Positions 47,943 to 57,259 of a stretch of 64,000 nt of DNA are shown one piece after another. Source of the DNA: Streptomyces sp. (lineage in GTDB: Bacteria > Actinomycetota > Actinomycetes > Streptomycetales > Streptomycetaceae); the NCBI GenBank assembly GCA_013362785.1, contig JABFVM010000276.1:1-64000 (forward strand), in the 5' to 3' direction. The notes under the pieces are model-generated. The model made no database searches. It had not been told where the DNA came from and saw only the letters and a program-made list of their open reading frames with translations. The first letter of the stretch is position 1; each line of letters starts with the position of its first letter. The translations under genes and the position numbers were made by a program.

Positions 47943-48650
47943 TCAGCAGTAGAGGTTGCCGCCCGGGGAGACGCCGAGGATCTGGGTGAAGCGCTGGTAG
48001 GCGTTCACGCGGCTCTGCACCTGGGCCGGGTTCTTGCCGTCGCACTCCAGGGAGCCGTTGATGGAGCGGATCGTCTGGCCGAAGCCGGCCTGGTTGACCA
48101 TGGCGTTGTGCGGGGTCATGGTGCCGGGGCCGTTCTGGGTGTTCCAGTACCACAGGCCGGTCTTCCAGGCGACGGCCGCCTCGTTCTGCACCCGCCAGGG
48201 GTTGTTCAGCAGGTCGATGCCGAGGGCGTCACCGGCCGCCTTGTAGTTGAAGTTCCAGCTGAGCTGGATGGGGCCGCGTCCGTAGTAGGCGGCCTGGCCC
48301 GCGGGGCAGCCGTAGGGCTGGCTGCGGTCGCAGTAGTGGGGGTAGTTGGCCTGGTTCTGCTCGACGATGTGGACCAGGCCGCCGGTCTCGTGGTTGACGT
48401 TGGCGAGGAACGCCGCCGCCTCCTGCTTCTTCACCGTGTCGCTGCCGCTGTTGGCGAAGGCGGGGTAGGCGCTGAGGGCGGCGGTGAGACCGCTGTACGT
48501 GTAGAAGGGGTTCCGGTTCGGGAACATCTGGTTGAACTGCGACTCGCTCACGACGAAGCCGGCGGCGGACGCGCTCGGGGGCTGGATCACCAGCGCGGCG
48601 CTGCCCAGGGCGAGCGCGGACAGAACTGCGGCTATGCGGCGCCTCGACAC
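47943..48650 (-). CDS. Secreted GH19 chitinase
   Basis: Signal peptide; FNQMFPNRNPFYTYSGL, AAFLANVNHETGG, YYGRGPIQLSWNFNY, GTMTPHNAMV; GTG start at 48650. Confidence 0.93.
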   Translation of the reverse strand: MSRRRIAAVLSALALGSAALVIQPPSASAAGFVVSESQFNQMFPNRNPFYTYSGLTAALSAYPAFANSGSDTVKKQEAAAFLANVNHETGGLVHIVEQNQANYPHYCDRSQPYGCPAGQAAYYGRGPIQLSWNFNYKAAGDALGIDLLNNPWRVQNEAAVAWKTGLWYWNTQNGPGTMTPHNAMVNQAGFGQTIRSINGSLECDGKNPAQVQSRVNAYQRFTQILGVSPGGNLYC

Positions 48651-48788
48651 AGGATCAACTCCTTTGCGGAGCACGGCCGCACCCGGACAAGGGCAGGGCG
48701 AAGCAACGCCTTGTGCGCACGCGCCGACGGGGTCGGCCACGGTGTGGGGCGGCCGTGGTGGGGGGTGTGGAGACACACTCAACCGCTT

Positions 48789-48817
48789 TGGTCTGTACCA
48801 GTCAATGGTCCGGACCA
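48789..48817. promoter_or_regulatory. Paired 12-bp DasR/chitinase-promoter-like operators
   Basis: TGGTCTGTACCA (48789-48800) and TGGTCCGGACCA (48806-48817), 5-bp spacing, about 140 bp upstream of the GH19 chitinase start. Confidence 0.75.
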
Positions 48818-48828
48818 ATCAACTCGAA

Positions 48829-48900
48829 AGTTGGCCGAGAGAGTTGGCCGAGAGAGTGGCCGAGGCGCTCGCCGAGGGGGTTGGCCGAGAGAGTTGGTCA
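48829..48900. repeat. Imperfect 13-bp tandem repeats AGTTGGCCGAGAG
   Basis: Exact copies at 48829-48841 and 48842-48854, degenerate copies at 48855 and 48879-48900. Confidence 0.7.
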
Positions 48901-48917
48901 GGCGCCGGATACCCGTG

Positions 48918-51680
48918 TCAGCGCACCGCTCGGCCCGCGTAGGCACGGACGTCCGCGTCGGGGTCGTCGACCGCGGTGGACAGTGCTGTGCGGGCGTCTT
49001 CGTGGTCGGCGTGGCGTGACAGGGCGAGTACGGCGGCCTTGCGCACGTCGGCTTCGGGGTCGCCCAGCAACTCGGCGAGGGCGGGCACGCCGTGGCCCGG
49101 TGCCGCTCCGCCGAGGGCGGTCGCCGCACCCGCGCGGACCTGCCAGGCCGGGTCGGTGAGCGCCGCCGTCACGGCGGTGAGGAGTGCGTCGGGGACGCCG
49201 AGGGCGCCCAGGGTCTCCAGGGCGGCGGCGCGGACGAGGGCGTCGGGATCGCGGATCAGGCGCTGCAGGGCGGACCGTGTGCCGTCGTCCGCGTGCGCGG
49301 TGCGATGCGGGTCCAGGGCGGCGAACCCGCGTGCCACGGCGACCCGAACCTCGCGCGCCGTGTCGCCCACCGCCCGCGACAGGGCCTCGGCCGCGTCCAC
49401 CGAGACCAGGGCGCGTACCGCTGCCAGGCGCACCTCGATGTCCGGGTCGGCCAGGTGCCCGGCGAACAGGGCGGCGCCCCCGAGGCGCAGGGCTCGCAGC
49501 ACATCCAGGGCGGCGGCGCGGGCCGTGGCGTCCGCCGCGGTCAGGGCGGACACCAGGGGGTCGCGCAACTCCGGCTCCGCGGGCAGGACTTCGGCCAGCT
49601 CGCGCAGCGAGGAGGCGGCCGACGCCCGCACCCGTCCGTCGCCGTCGCGCAGGGCGCGGGCGAGCGCCGGGCCCGTGCCGGGTGGGGCCGTCTCGGTCAG
49701 TGCCGCGACTGCGGCGAGTCGTACGGCGGGGTCCGGGTCCTTGAGGTAGGGCTCCAGGGTGGGGAGATCGGGTGCCTCCTCCGTGAGCGCCACGAGTTCG
49801 AGGAGCCGTACCCGGGAGGATGCCGACGTTCCGTGCGTCGTACCGGTGGGTGGAGTGGCGTCGTCCGACTGTCCGGTGGGCACGGCCGGGGGTGCCTCCG
49901 CGCGTCCCGCCGTCGCCGTCGGCAGCGGACGCACCTCGCCCAGGTGGCGGGACGGGCCGCCGGAAGGGGCGAACTCGGGTATGGGCACGAGGTACGGGTC
50001 GACCGGTCGGGCCGTGAACTCCATGGCGCCGCCCGGGCCCTTGCGCAGGTCGAGGTGGTGCAGCCAGGCCGTGTCGTCCCGTCGGGGGTGGTCGAGCCGC
50101 TCGTGGTAGAGGCCCCAGCGGGACTCGGTGCGGGCGAGGGACGACCGGGCCGCCATCTCCGCGCAGTCGCGGATGAACGAGACCTCGGCGCAGCGCATCA
50201 GCTCGTGCGGTGTGCGCGCCCCCATGCCGGCGATCTCGTCCCGCATCCGCTCGAAGTGCTCCAGCGCCAGGGAGAGCCGGGCGCCGCTCTTGGGCGGGGC
50301 GACGTAGTCGTTGACGAAGCGGCGCAGCTTGTACTCGACCTGGGGCTGGGCGGGGCCGTCGGGGTTGCGCAGCGGCCGGTAGATCAGCTCGTGCGCCGCG
50401 GCCAGCTGGTCGCGCGGCAACTCGCCCTCGTACGCGGTGTATTGGGCGGCGTCCTCGCCCGCGAGGTCACCGAAGACGAAAGCGCCGATCATGTAGTTGT
50501 GCGGGACGCAGGCCAGGTCACCGGCGGCGTACAGGCGCGGGACGGTCGTACGGGCGTGGGTGTCGACCCGTACCCCCGAGGCGGAGTGGCCGCCGCACAG
50601 GCCGATCTCGGAGATGTGCATCTCCACGTCGTGGGTGCGGTAGTCGTGGCCGCGTCCGGCGTGGAAGGTGCCGCGGGTGGGGCGCTCGGTGGAGTGCAGG
50701 ATGGACTCCAGGGCCGCGACCGACTCCTCGGGCAGATGGCTGAGCTTGAGGTAGACCGGGCCGCGGTCGGAGGCGACCTCGGCGGCGAACTCCGCCATCA
50801 TCTGCCCGGACCAGTAGTCGGAGTCGACGAACCGCTGCCCGTGCCGGTTGACCTGGTAGCCGCCGAACGGGTTGGCGACATAGGCGCAGGCCGGGCCGTT
50901 GTAGTCCTTGATGAGCGGGTTGATCTGGAAGCACTCGATGCCGGTGAGCTCGGCGCCCGCGTGGTACGCCATCGCATAGCCGTCACCGGCGTTGGTCGGG
51001 TTCTCGTACGTGCCGTACAGATAGCCGCTCGCCGGCAGGCCGAGGCGTCCGCAGGCGCCGGTCGCGAGGATCACGGCGCCCGCGCGCACGGTCACGAAGG
51101 CGCCGGTGCGGGTGTGGAGGGCGGCGGCGCCGACCGCCTTTCCGCCGGCGGTCAGGACGCGCACCGGCATCAGCCGGTTCTCGATCCGGATCCGCTCGCG
51201 GTTCTCACGCCTGCGCAACTGCCGGTAGAGGACCTTCTTGACGTCCTTGCCCTCGGGCATGGGCAGTACGTAGGAGCCGGAGCGGTGCACCTGGCGGACC
51301 GCGTACTCGCCGTGCTCGTCCTTCTCGAACTTCACCCCGTACGACTCCAGGCGCCGCACCATGTCGAAGCCCCGGGTCGCCGTCTGGCGGACCGTCGACT
51401 GGTCGACGATGCCGTCGTTGGCGCGGGTGATCTCGGCGACGTAGTCGTCGGGTTCGGCGCGGCCGGGGATGACCGCGTTGTTGACGCCGTCCATGCCCAT
51501 GGCCAGCGCTCCGGAGTGGCGTACGTGGGCCTTCTCCAGCAGCAGCACGGAGGCACCGCGTCCGGCGGCGGTCAGCGCGGCCATGGTGCCGGCGGTGCCG
51601 CCGCCGATCACCAGGACGTCGCAGCTCATCTCCTCGGCCGAGTCGAGGGTGGGGATCTGCGTCGGGGTCGCGGGGGTCAT
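48918..51680 (-). CDS. Fumarate reductase/AprA-superfamily flavoprotein fused to C-terminal HEAT repeats
   Basis: CDVLVIGGGTAGTMAALTAAGRGASVLLLEK, GDGYAMAYHAGAELTGIECFQINP, RLYAAGDLA; C-terminal HEAT-like repeats (DPDPAVRLAAVAAL, DGDGRVRASAASSL, DPDIEVRLAAVRAL, DPEADVRKAAVLAL, DPDADVRAYAGRAV). Confidence 0.85.
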   Translation of the reverse strand: MTPATPTQIPTLDSAEEMSCDVLVIGGGTAGTMAALTAAGRGASVLLLEKAHVRHSGALAMGMDGVNNAVIPGRAEPDDYVAEITRANDGIVDQSTVRQTATRGFDMVRRLESYGVKFEKDEHGEYAVRQVHRSGSYVLPMPEGKDVKKVLYRQLRRRENRERIRIENRLMPVRVLTAGGKAVGAAALHTRTGAFVTVRAGAVILATGACGRLGLPASGYLYGTYENPTNAGDGYAMAYHAGAELTGIECFQINPLIKDYNGPACAYVANPFGGYQVNRHGQRFVDSDYWSGQMMAEFAAEVASDRGPVYLKLSHLPEESVAALESILHSTERPTRGTFHAGRGHDYRTHDVEMHISEIGLCGGHSASGVRVDTHARTTVPRLYAAGDLACVPHNYMIGAFVFGDLAGEDAAQYTAYEGELPRDQLAAAHELIYRPLRNPDGPAQPQVEYKLRRFVNDYVAPPKSGARLSLALEHFERMRDEIAGMGARTPHELMRCAEVSFIRDCAEMAARSSLARTESRWGLYHERLDHPRRDDTAWLHHLDLRKGPGGAMEFTARPVDPYLVPIPEFAPSGGPSRHLGEVRPLPTATAGRAEAPPAVPTGQSDDATPPTGTTHGTSASSRVRLLELVALTEEAPDLPTLEPYLKDPDPAVRLAAVAALTETAPPGTGPALARALRDGDGRVRASAASSLRELAEVLPAEPELRDPLVSALTAADATARAAALDVLRALRLGGAALFAGHLADPDIEVRLAAVRALVSVDAAEALSRAVGDTAREVRVAVARGFAALDPHRTAHADDGTRSALQRLIRDPDALVRAAALETLGALGVPDALLTAVTAALTDPAWQVRAGAATALGGAAPGHGVPALAELLGDPEADVRKAAVLALSRHADHEDARTALSTAVDDPDADVRAYAGRAVR

Positions 51681-51766
51681 GGCAGGGTGCCTTTCAGGAC
51701 ATGCGGGGGCAGCCGGGGGACGTACAGGGACAGTCGCAGGACGCTGTTCAGGGTGCGCCGGAGCTG

Positions 51767-52561
51767 TCAGGGGGTGCCGGGGCCGAGGGAGCCGAGGATG
51801 TCGTGGCGCAGTGCCACGGTCGCGGGGTCGTCGTGGGCGTCGCGGTCGCGGGGCCGGGGCACGGTACGGACCCCGGCGAGAACGCCCGACCCGAGGAGCG
51901 CGACACGGTCGCCGAGGAACAGGGCCTCGTCCACGTCGTGGGTGACGAAGACGACGGTGGCGCCGGTCCCGTGCAGCACCTCCACCAGCAGCTGCTGCAT
52001 GCCGGCCCGGGTCTGGGCGTCCAGGGCGCCGAACGGCTCGTCCATGAGGACGGCGCGCGGCTGCCCGGCGAGGGCGCGGGCGAGCTGGATCCGTTGGCGC
52101 TGTCCTCCGGAGAGCCGGTGCGGCAACTGCCGCTCCAGACCGGCAAGACCGACCCGGTCGAGCCACTGCTCCGCCCGCTGTCTGCGTTCGGCGCGGCCCA
52201 ACCCCCTCATGGCCAGGGGCAGTTCGACGTTGGCGCGGGCCGTGCGCCACGGCAGCAGCGCGTCCTCCTGGAAGACCAGCGCCCGGTCCGCGCCGGGCCC
52301 GGTGACCGGCCGTCCGTCCTGGGCGACCTGTCCGGCGAGTACCGGCAGCAGCCCGGCCAGGGTGCGCAGCAGGGTCGACTTCCCGCAGCCGGACGGGCCG
52401 ACGACGGTCAGGATCTCGCCGGGTGCGGCTTCGAGGTCCACCCCGTGCAGCACTGCGGCGCCCGGCCGTCCGAGCCGCGCATCGCCGAGGCCGAGCCGGG
52501 CCCCGGGGGCGGGCGGGTCGGTGAGTGAGGCGGTGGTCGAGCTGGCCGTCTCCGTGGTCAT
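51767..52561 (-). CDS. ABC transporter ATP-binding protein, nitrate/sulfonate/taurine (SsuB/TauB) type
   Basis: GPSGCGKST, LSGGQRQRIQLARAL, VLMDEPFGALD, THDVDEALFLGDRV; ATGA overlap with the permease stop. Confidence 0.9.
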   Translation of the reverse strand: MTTETASSTTASLTDPPAPGARLGLGDARLGRPGAAVLHGVDLEAAPGEILTVVGPSGCGKSTLLRTLAGLLPVLAGQVAQDGRPVTGPGADRALVFQEDALLPWRTARANVELPLAMRGLGRAERRQRAEQWLDRVGLAGLERQLPHRLSGGQRQRIQLARALAGQPRAVLMDEPFGALDAQTRAGMQQLLVEVLHGTGATVVFVTHDVDEALFLGDRVALLGSGVLAGVRTVPRPRDRDAHDDPATVALRHDILGSLGPGTP

Positions 52562-53418
52562 GACGTGGCACTCCCCTCGCGGCGCGGCAGCCAGTGCGTC
52601 AGCCGGCGCCCCAGGAGTTCCACCACAGTGGAGGTCAGCCAGCCCAGCACGCCGATGCCGACGATGCCGGTGAACACGCCCGGATAGTCGATGACCGTGT
52701 AGTCCTGCCAGGTGCGGTAGCCGATCCCGTACTCGCCGGAGATCATCTCCGCGGAGATCACACAGATCCACGAGACGCCGATCCCGACCGACAGCCCTCC
52801 GAAGATCCCCGGCAGCGCACCGGGCAGCACCACGGAGGCCAGCACCCGCCACCGTCCGCCGCCCATGGTGAGCACCGCCTCCTCCCACACCGGGGCGAGG
52901 GCGCGCACCGCGTGCCGGGTGGCGACCAGCACCGGGAAGAACGCGGCGGTGCAGGTGATGAAGACGATGCCCTGTTCATTGCTGGGGAAGAGCAGGATCG
53001 CCACGGGCACCAGCGCGATGGCCGGGACGGGCCGCAGCACCTCCAGCACCGGCCCGATGAGATCCGCCGCCCAGCGGGAACGGCCGACGGCCACGCCCGT
53101 GGCGACACCGAGCACCGCCGCGAGCAGAAAACCGGTGACGATACGGCGCAGACTGTCGGTCACGTCCCGCCAGTACGCGGCGTCACCGAGCCGCCGCCCG
53201 AACTCCCCGGCCACGTCGGTGACGGACGGGAACTGGTCGAAACGCAGCCACAGTTGGACGTCCAGCGCGGTGACCAGCTGCCACAGCCCCAGCGCGGCGA
53301 GCAGCGACAGGGCGCGTACGACGGGCCGCAACCGGTGGGCGCGCCGCGCGGATGTTGGCACCGGGTCCGGCTCCGGCTTCGACGACGCCTTCCTCGTCGG
53401 AGCGGTAAGCGCGGTCAT
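52558..53418 (-). CDS. ABC transporter permease, SsuC/TauC type
   Basis: Six TM helices; VWEEAVLTMGGGRWRVLASVVLPGALPGIFGGLSVGIGVSWICVISAEM EAA-loop. Confidence 0.9.
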   Translation of the reverse strand: MTALTAPTRKASSKPEPDPVPTSARRAHRLRPVVRALSLLAALGLWQLVTALDVQLWLRFDQFPSVTDVAGEFGRRLGDAAYWRDVTDSLRRIVTGFLLAAVLGVATGVAVGRSRWAADLIGPVLEVLRPVPAIALVPVAILLFPSNEQGIVFITCTAAFFPVLVATRHAVRALAPVWEEAVLTMGGGRWRVLASVVLPGALPGIFGGLSVGIGVSWICVISAEMISGEYGIGYRTWQDYTVIDYPGVFTGIVGIGVLGWLTSTVVELLGRRLTHWLPRREGSATS

Positions 53419-54776
53419 GACGCCTGCTCCAGTGCGGTGGCATAGGAGACGGTACGGGCGCCGGGGTGCGCCTGGGTGTACGCGCGGGCGGCGGAGGCGG
53501 TGACGAACGGCTTCAGCTCCTTGCCGTCCTGGATCCAGACCGCCTTGTCCGCGTACCAGCGGGTGCCGTGGGCGGCGTCCGGGACATAGGCGGCGCGCGC
53601 CTCGCCCTTGTGCTCTGCGACGAACTCCAGCAGTTCGGCGGGCGAGCCGAAGGAACGGGTGCTGTCCTCGCCCTTGAGCCACACCTCGCTGCGTGAGGTC
53701 CCGGGCGTGGACGCGAGGCGCTCGGCGTACTCCTTTCCGTACACCCGCTTGACCGGGCCGTCGTCGACGAACGAGTCCACGTCCACGTCGCCGACGAGCT
53801 TCGCCGACCGCAGCACCGACACGTCCTTCTTCAGCGCGGAGACGAGCTGCGGCTTGACGGCCGGGTCGAAGGTGGCGATGCCGCCGCTGCCGTTGTAGAG
53901 GTAGACGACCTCCGGGGGCAGGCCCGTGGCGTCGGCGACCTTCTCGGCGGCCCGCACGGGGTGTTCGTTCAGGTAGCGGGTCGCCTCGATCTGGGCGGCG
54001 AGGAACGCGTCGAGCACCTTGGGCCGCTGCTCGGCGAAGTCCTCGCGCACCGTCACTCCGTGGAAGGTGGGCAGGCCGAGTTCCGCGCCGTCGTACAGGG
54101 CCTTCGCCTTGTCCTGGAAGACCAGCAGCCCGGGCCAGGCCACGAACTGGGACAGGGCGTCGGCACTGCCCGCCTGCAGCGCCGAAGCGCCCACCGCAGG
54201 CTGCTGGTTGAGCTTGCGGATGTCCTTCTCCGCGTCGAGGCCGACGCGTTGCAGTGCCCGGACGAGGGTGCCGTCGGCCGCCGAGCCGACACTGGTGGAC
54301 ACCTTCTTGCCCTTGAGGTCCTTCAGCGAGCCGAGTTTCGACTGCGGCGGCGTCACGACGGTGTTCAGGGCGCCCCGCAGGTTGTAGCCGGTGACCGACA
54401 CGAGGTGAGTGGGGCGGCCGAGCTGCTTGCCCCGGGCCGCGTTCAGGAGCAGCGGGAAGTCGCCCATCGACCCGATGTCGATCTTCCCGGCGGTCATCTG
54501 CGCGGTGATGGGCGCGCCCGTGGCGTAGTCCTGCCAGTCGACCTTGTAGGAGACGCCGTCCCGCTTGCCCTGTGCGGCGAGTTCGCGCTCGAAGTAGCCG
54601 AGGGAGCGCAGCAGGGTGCCGGCGGTTACGGTGTTGATGGTCTTGGACTGGTAGCCGACGGTGACCGTGACGTGGGTGGCGTCGCCGGCCGAGGCGTCGC
54701 CGCCGCAGCCGGTGAGAAGGGTGCTCAGGAGGGCGGCCGCGAGCAGGGCGGCAGGTGTCGTGCGTTGGCGTGTCAT
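53415..54776 (-). CDS. ABC transporter substrate-binding lipoprotein, sulfonate/taurine type
   Basis: Lipobox LLTGC; VTVGYQSKTINTVTAGTLLRSLGYFERELA, LKDLKGKKVSTSVGSAADGTLVRAL. Confidence 0.88.
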   Translation of the reverse strand: MTRQRTTPAALLAAALLSTLLTGCGGDASAGDATHVTVTVGYQSKTINTVTAGTLLRSLGYFERELAAQGKRDGVSYKVDWQDYATGAPITAQMTAGKIDIGSMGDFPLLLNAARGKQLGRPTHLVSVTGYNLRGALNTVVTPPQSKLGSLKDLKGKKVSTSVGSAADGTLVRALQRVGLDAEKDIRKLNQQPAVGASALQAGSADALSQFVAWPGLLVFQDKAKALYDGAELGLPTFHGVTVREDFAEQRPKVLDAFLAAQIEATRYLNEHPVRAAEKVADATGLPPEVVYLYNGSGGIATFDPAVKPQLVSALKKDVSVLRSAKLVGDVDVDSFVDDGPVKRVYGKEYAERLASTPGTSRSEVWLKGEDSTRSFGSPAELLEFVAEHKGEARAAYVPDAAHGTRWYADKAVWIQDGKELKPFVTASAARAYTQAHPGARTVSYATALEQAS

Positions 54777-54790
54777 CGGGAGTGGGCCTT

Positions 54791-55018
54791 TCACCGCAGC
54801 AGGTAGGGCATGTTGACCGTGACGGCCCCGGTGGGGCAGCGGGCGGCGCAGGGGCCGCAGTACCAGCACTCGTCGACGTGCATGTACGCCTTGCCGCTGT
54901 CGGGGTTGATCGCCAGGGAGTCCAGCGGACACATGTCGACACAGAGCGTGCAGCCGTCGATGCACTTCGACTCGTCGACGGTCACGGGCACGTCGGCCCG
55001 CTGGGGCACCAAGGGCAT
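54791..55018 (-). CDS. AprB-like 2[4Fe-4S] ferredoxin
   Basis: KCIDGCTLCVDMCPLDSLAINPDSGKAYMHVDECWYCGPCAARCPTGAVTVNMPYLLR. Confidence 0.88.
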   Translation of the reverse strand: MPLVPQRADVPVTVDESKCIDGCTLCVDMCPLDSLAINPDSGKAYMHVDECWYCGPCAARCPTGAVTVNMPYLLR

Positions 55019-55101
55019 GGCTGTCTCCAGTGAGGTCCTGCGAGGGGTGAAATGACGCCTTGACGACGCCTTGACGCCTGGTCAGACGTGTTCAGATGTG
55101 T

Positions 55102-55872
55102 TCAGACGGAGCGGCGCAGCAGTCCGCTCATCGCGATCCGGTCGCCGCGGAACCGGATGAACTCCAGGTCCACGGGCCTGCCGTCGCACAGGTGGGTGAG
55201 GCGCTCCAGCATCAGCACGGCGGTGCCGCGCGGCGCCTGCAGCACGGTCGCGGAGTGCGCGTCGGCGTTGACGGCCTCCAGGGTGATCTCCGCGTGCCCG
55301 AGCGGCTGCCCGGTGATCTGCTCCAGCAGCCGGAAGACGTCGGTGTTCTCCAGGTCGGCGCCGATGAGTTCGCCGCCGATGTCCAGGGGAAGGTAGGTGA
55401 GGTCGAGGGAGAGCGGCAGCCCGTTCAGTCTGCGGAGGCGCTCGATGTAGAGCACGTCGGTGCCGGTGGGCAGGCGGAGGCGCTCGGCCACGGGTGCGGG
55501 CGCGGCGACGGGTGCCATGGTGCGTACCTCGTTGGTGACGCGGCCGTGTTCCCGCAGGGTTTCCGCGAGTCCCATCAGCCGGTCGAGGCCGTGCGAGTAC
55601 TTCTCGGCGACGACGACGGTGCCGACCCCGGGCAGCCGCTCGACGAGCTGCTCGGCGCGCAGTAGGTCCAGCGCGTGCCGGACGGTGTTGCGCGAGACCT
55701 GGTAGTCGGTGGCGAGGACGTCCTCGTGGGGCAGCGCGCCGCCGGGAAATCCCCCGGTCAGGACCAGGTGCCTGAGCAGGTCCGCGAGCTGCCGCGCCCG
55801 GTCCGCACGCAGCCGACGGCGACGGGCGGCGGCGAGCGGCGCGGTGTGCTCGCGGGTTCGTTCGGGTGGCAT
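55102..55872 (-). CDS. GntR-family (UTRA) transcriptional regulator
   Basis: GGFPGGALPHEDVLATDYQVSRNTVRHALDLLRAEQLVERLPGVGTVV; UTRA domain. Confidence 0.9.
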   Translation of the reverse strand: MPPERTREHTAPLAAARRRRLRADRARQLADLLRHLVLTGGFPGGALPHEDVLATDYQVSRNTVRHALDLLRAEQLVERLPGVGTVVVAEKYSHGLDRLMGLAETLREHGRVTNEVRTMAPVAAPAPVAERLRLPTGTDVLYIERLRRLNGLPLSLDLTYLPLDIGGELIGADLENTDVFRLLEQITGQPLGHAEITLEAVNADAHSATVLQAPRGTAVLMLERLTHLCDGRPVDLEFIRFRGDRIAMSGLLRRSV

Positions 55873-56065
55873 GCGGCGACCATACCGACGGTTTCCGCGT
55901 GGTGGTGTTGCTGAATCATTGCGCCACCTGAGCCCCCTTCACCAGTCCGCTGACCTGCGATTTTCCGGGGCCTTGGCGCAGTTTCGCCACTGCGCCCGCA
56001 GTCCGCTCAGGGCGAGACGATGCGGGGCAGGGCGATGCGGGGGGGGCTGGAGTGGCGGCGACATG

Positions 56066-57259
56066 TCACTCGCGGACGAGTTCCCGGCGCCGGCGTTCGA
56101 GGTACGCCCGCTCCGCCGGGTTCTGCGAGAGCGCTACGGCGGCCTCGTACTCCCGCACGGCCTCCGTGTCGCGGCCCAGGCGGCGCAGGAGGTCGGCGCG
56201 GACGGCGTGGAGGACGTGGTAGCCGTCCAGGTCCAGGGCCTCCACGAGGTCGAGGGCATGCCGTGGACCCTCGACCTCGGCGACGGCGACCGCCCGGTTC
56301 AGGGCCACGACCGGACTGGGGGCGACGGCCGTCAACTGGTCGTACAGCCGCAGGATCTGCCCCCAGTCCGTGGCCCCGGTGTCCGGCGCGTCGCTGTGCA
56401 CGGCCTGGATGGCGGCCTGGATCTGATACGGCCCCGGCCGCTTGCGGCGCAGACAGCGCCGGACCAGTTCCTGCCCCCCGGCGATCAGCTCCCGGTCCCA
56501 CCGGTCACGGTCCTGCTCGGGCAACGGCACCAGCGCGCCATGGGCATCGCGCCGGGCGTCCCGGCGCGACTCGACGAGGAGCATCAGCGCGAGCAGCCCG
56601 GTGACTTCGGGTTCGTCCGGCATGAGCTCGGCCAGCAGGCGCCCGAGGCGCAGCGCCTCCTCGCAGAGGCCCGCCTCACCCTCGTACCCCTGGTTGAAGA
56701 TCAGGTAGACGACGGCGAGCACCCCCGTGAGCCGGTCCGGCAGGTCGGCGTCGCGGGGCACCCGGTACGGGATACCGGCGTTGCGGATCTTCGCCTTGGC
56801 CCGCACCAGGCGCTGGGCCATGGTCGGTTCCGGGACCAGGAACGCACGGGCGATCTGGGCGGTGGTGAGCCCGCCGAGGAGGCGCAGGGTCAGGGCGACC
56901 CGGGCGTGGACGGCGAGGGCGGGGTGGCAGCAGGTGAAGATGAGCCGGAGCCGGTCGTCGCGCACGGGGCCCTCCTCGGGCGGGGCGTCGGAGGCGTGCA
57001 ACAGGGCGGCCTGGGCGTGGCGTTCGTCCCGGCCGGCCTCGCGGCGCAGTCGGTCGACGGCACGGTTGCGGGCGGTGGTGATGATCCAGCCGGCGGGGCT
57101 CGGGGGCACGCCCGTCTCCGGCCAGCGCCGTACGGCGGTGGTGAAGGCGTCCTGGACCGCTTCCTCGGCGAGGTCGATGTCGCCGAGGAAGCGGACGAGG
57201 ACGGCGACCGCGCGGCCGTACTCCGCGCGGAAGACGGCCTCGACGTCCGGGACCGTCAT
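56066..57259 (-). CDS. ECF RNA polymerase sigma factor (ECF42-like, with TPR-like C-terminal extension)
   Basis: [49 protein letters not shown]-terminal DUF6596-type domain; adjacent YCII/DGPF gene. Confidence 0.88.
   Translation of the reverse strand: MTVPDVEAVFRAEYGRAVAVLVRFLGDIDLAEEAVQDAFTTAVRRWPETGVPPSPAGWIITTARNRAVDRLRREAGRDERHAQAALLHASDAPPEEGPVRDDRLRLIFTCCHPALAVHARVALTLRLLGGLTTAQIARAFLVPEPTMAQRLVRAKAKIRNAGIPYRVPRDADLPDRLTGVLAVVYLIFNQGYEGEAGLCEEALRLGRLLAELMPDEPEVTGLLALMLLVESRRDARRDAHGALVPLPEQDRDRWDRELIAGGQELVRRCLRRKRPGPYQIQAAIQAVHSDAPDTGATDWGQILRLYDQLTAVAPSPVVALNRAVAVAEVEGPRHALDLVEALDLDGYHVLHAVRADLLRRLGRDTEAVREYEAAVALSQNPAERAYLERRRRELVRE

Noticed and set aside
51681-52571. N-terminal extension of the 1217-aa minus ORF (48918..52571)
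   Set aside because: Arg/Pro-rich shadow of the ABC ATPase frame; the real flavoprotein start is ATG 51680
49092-52673. 1193-aa plus-strand ORF
   Set aside because: Antisense shadow of the flavoprotein-HEAT gene and ABC ATPase; no recognisable motifs
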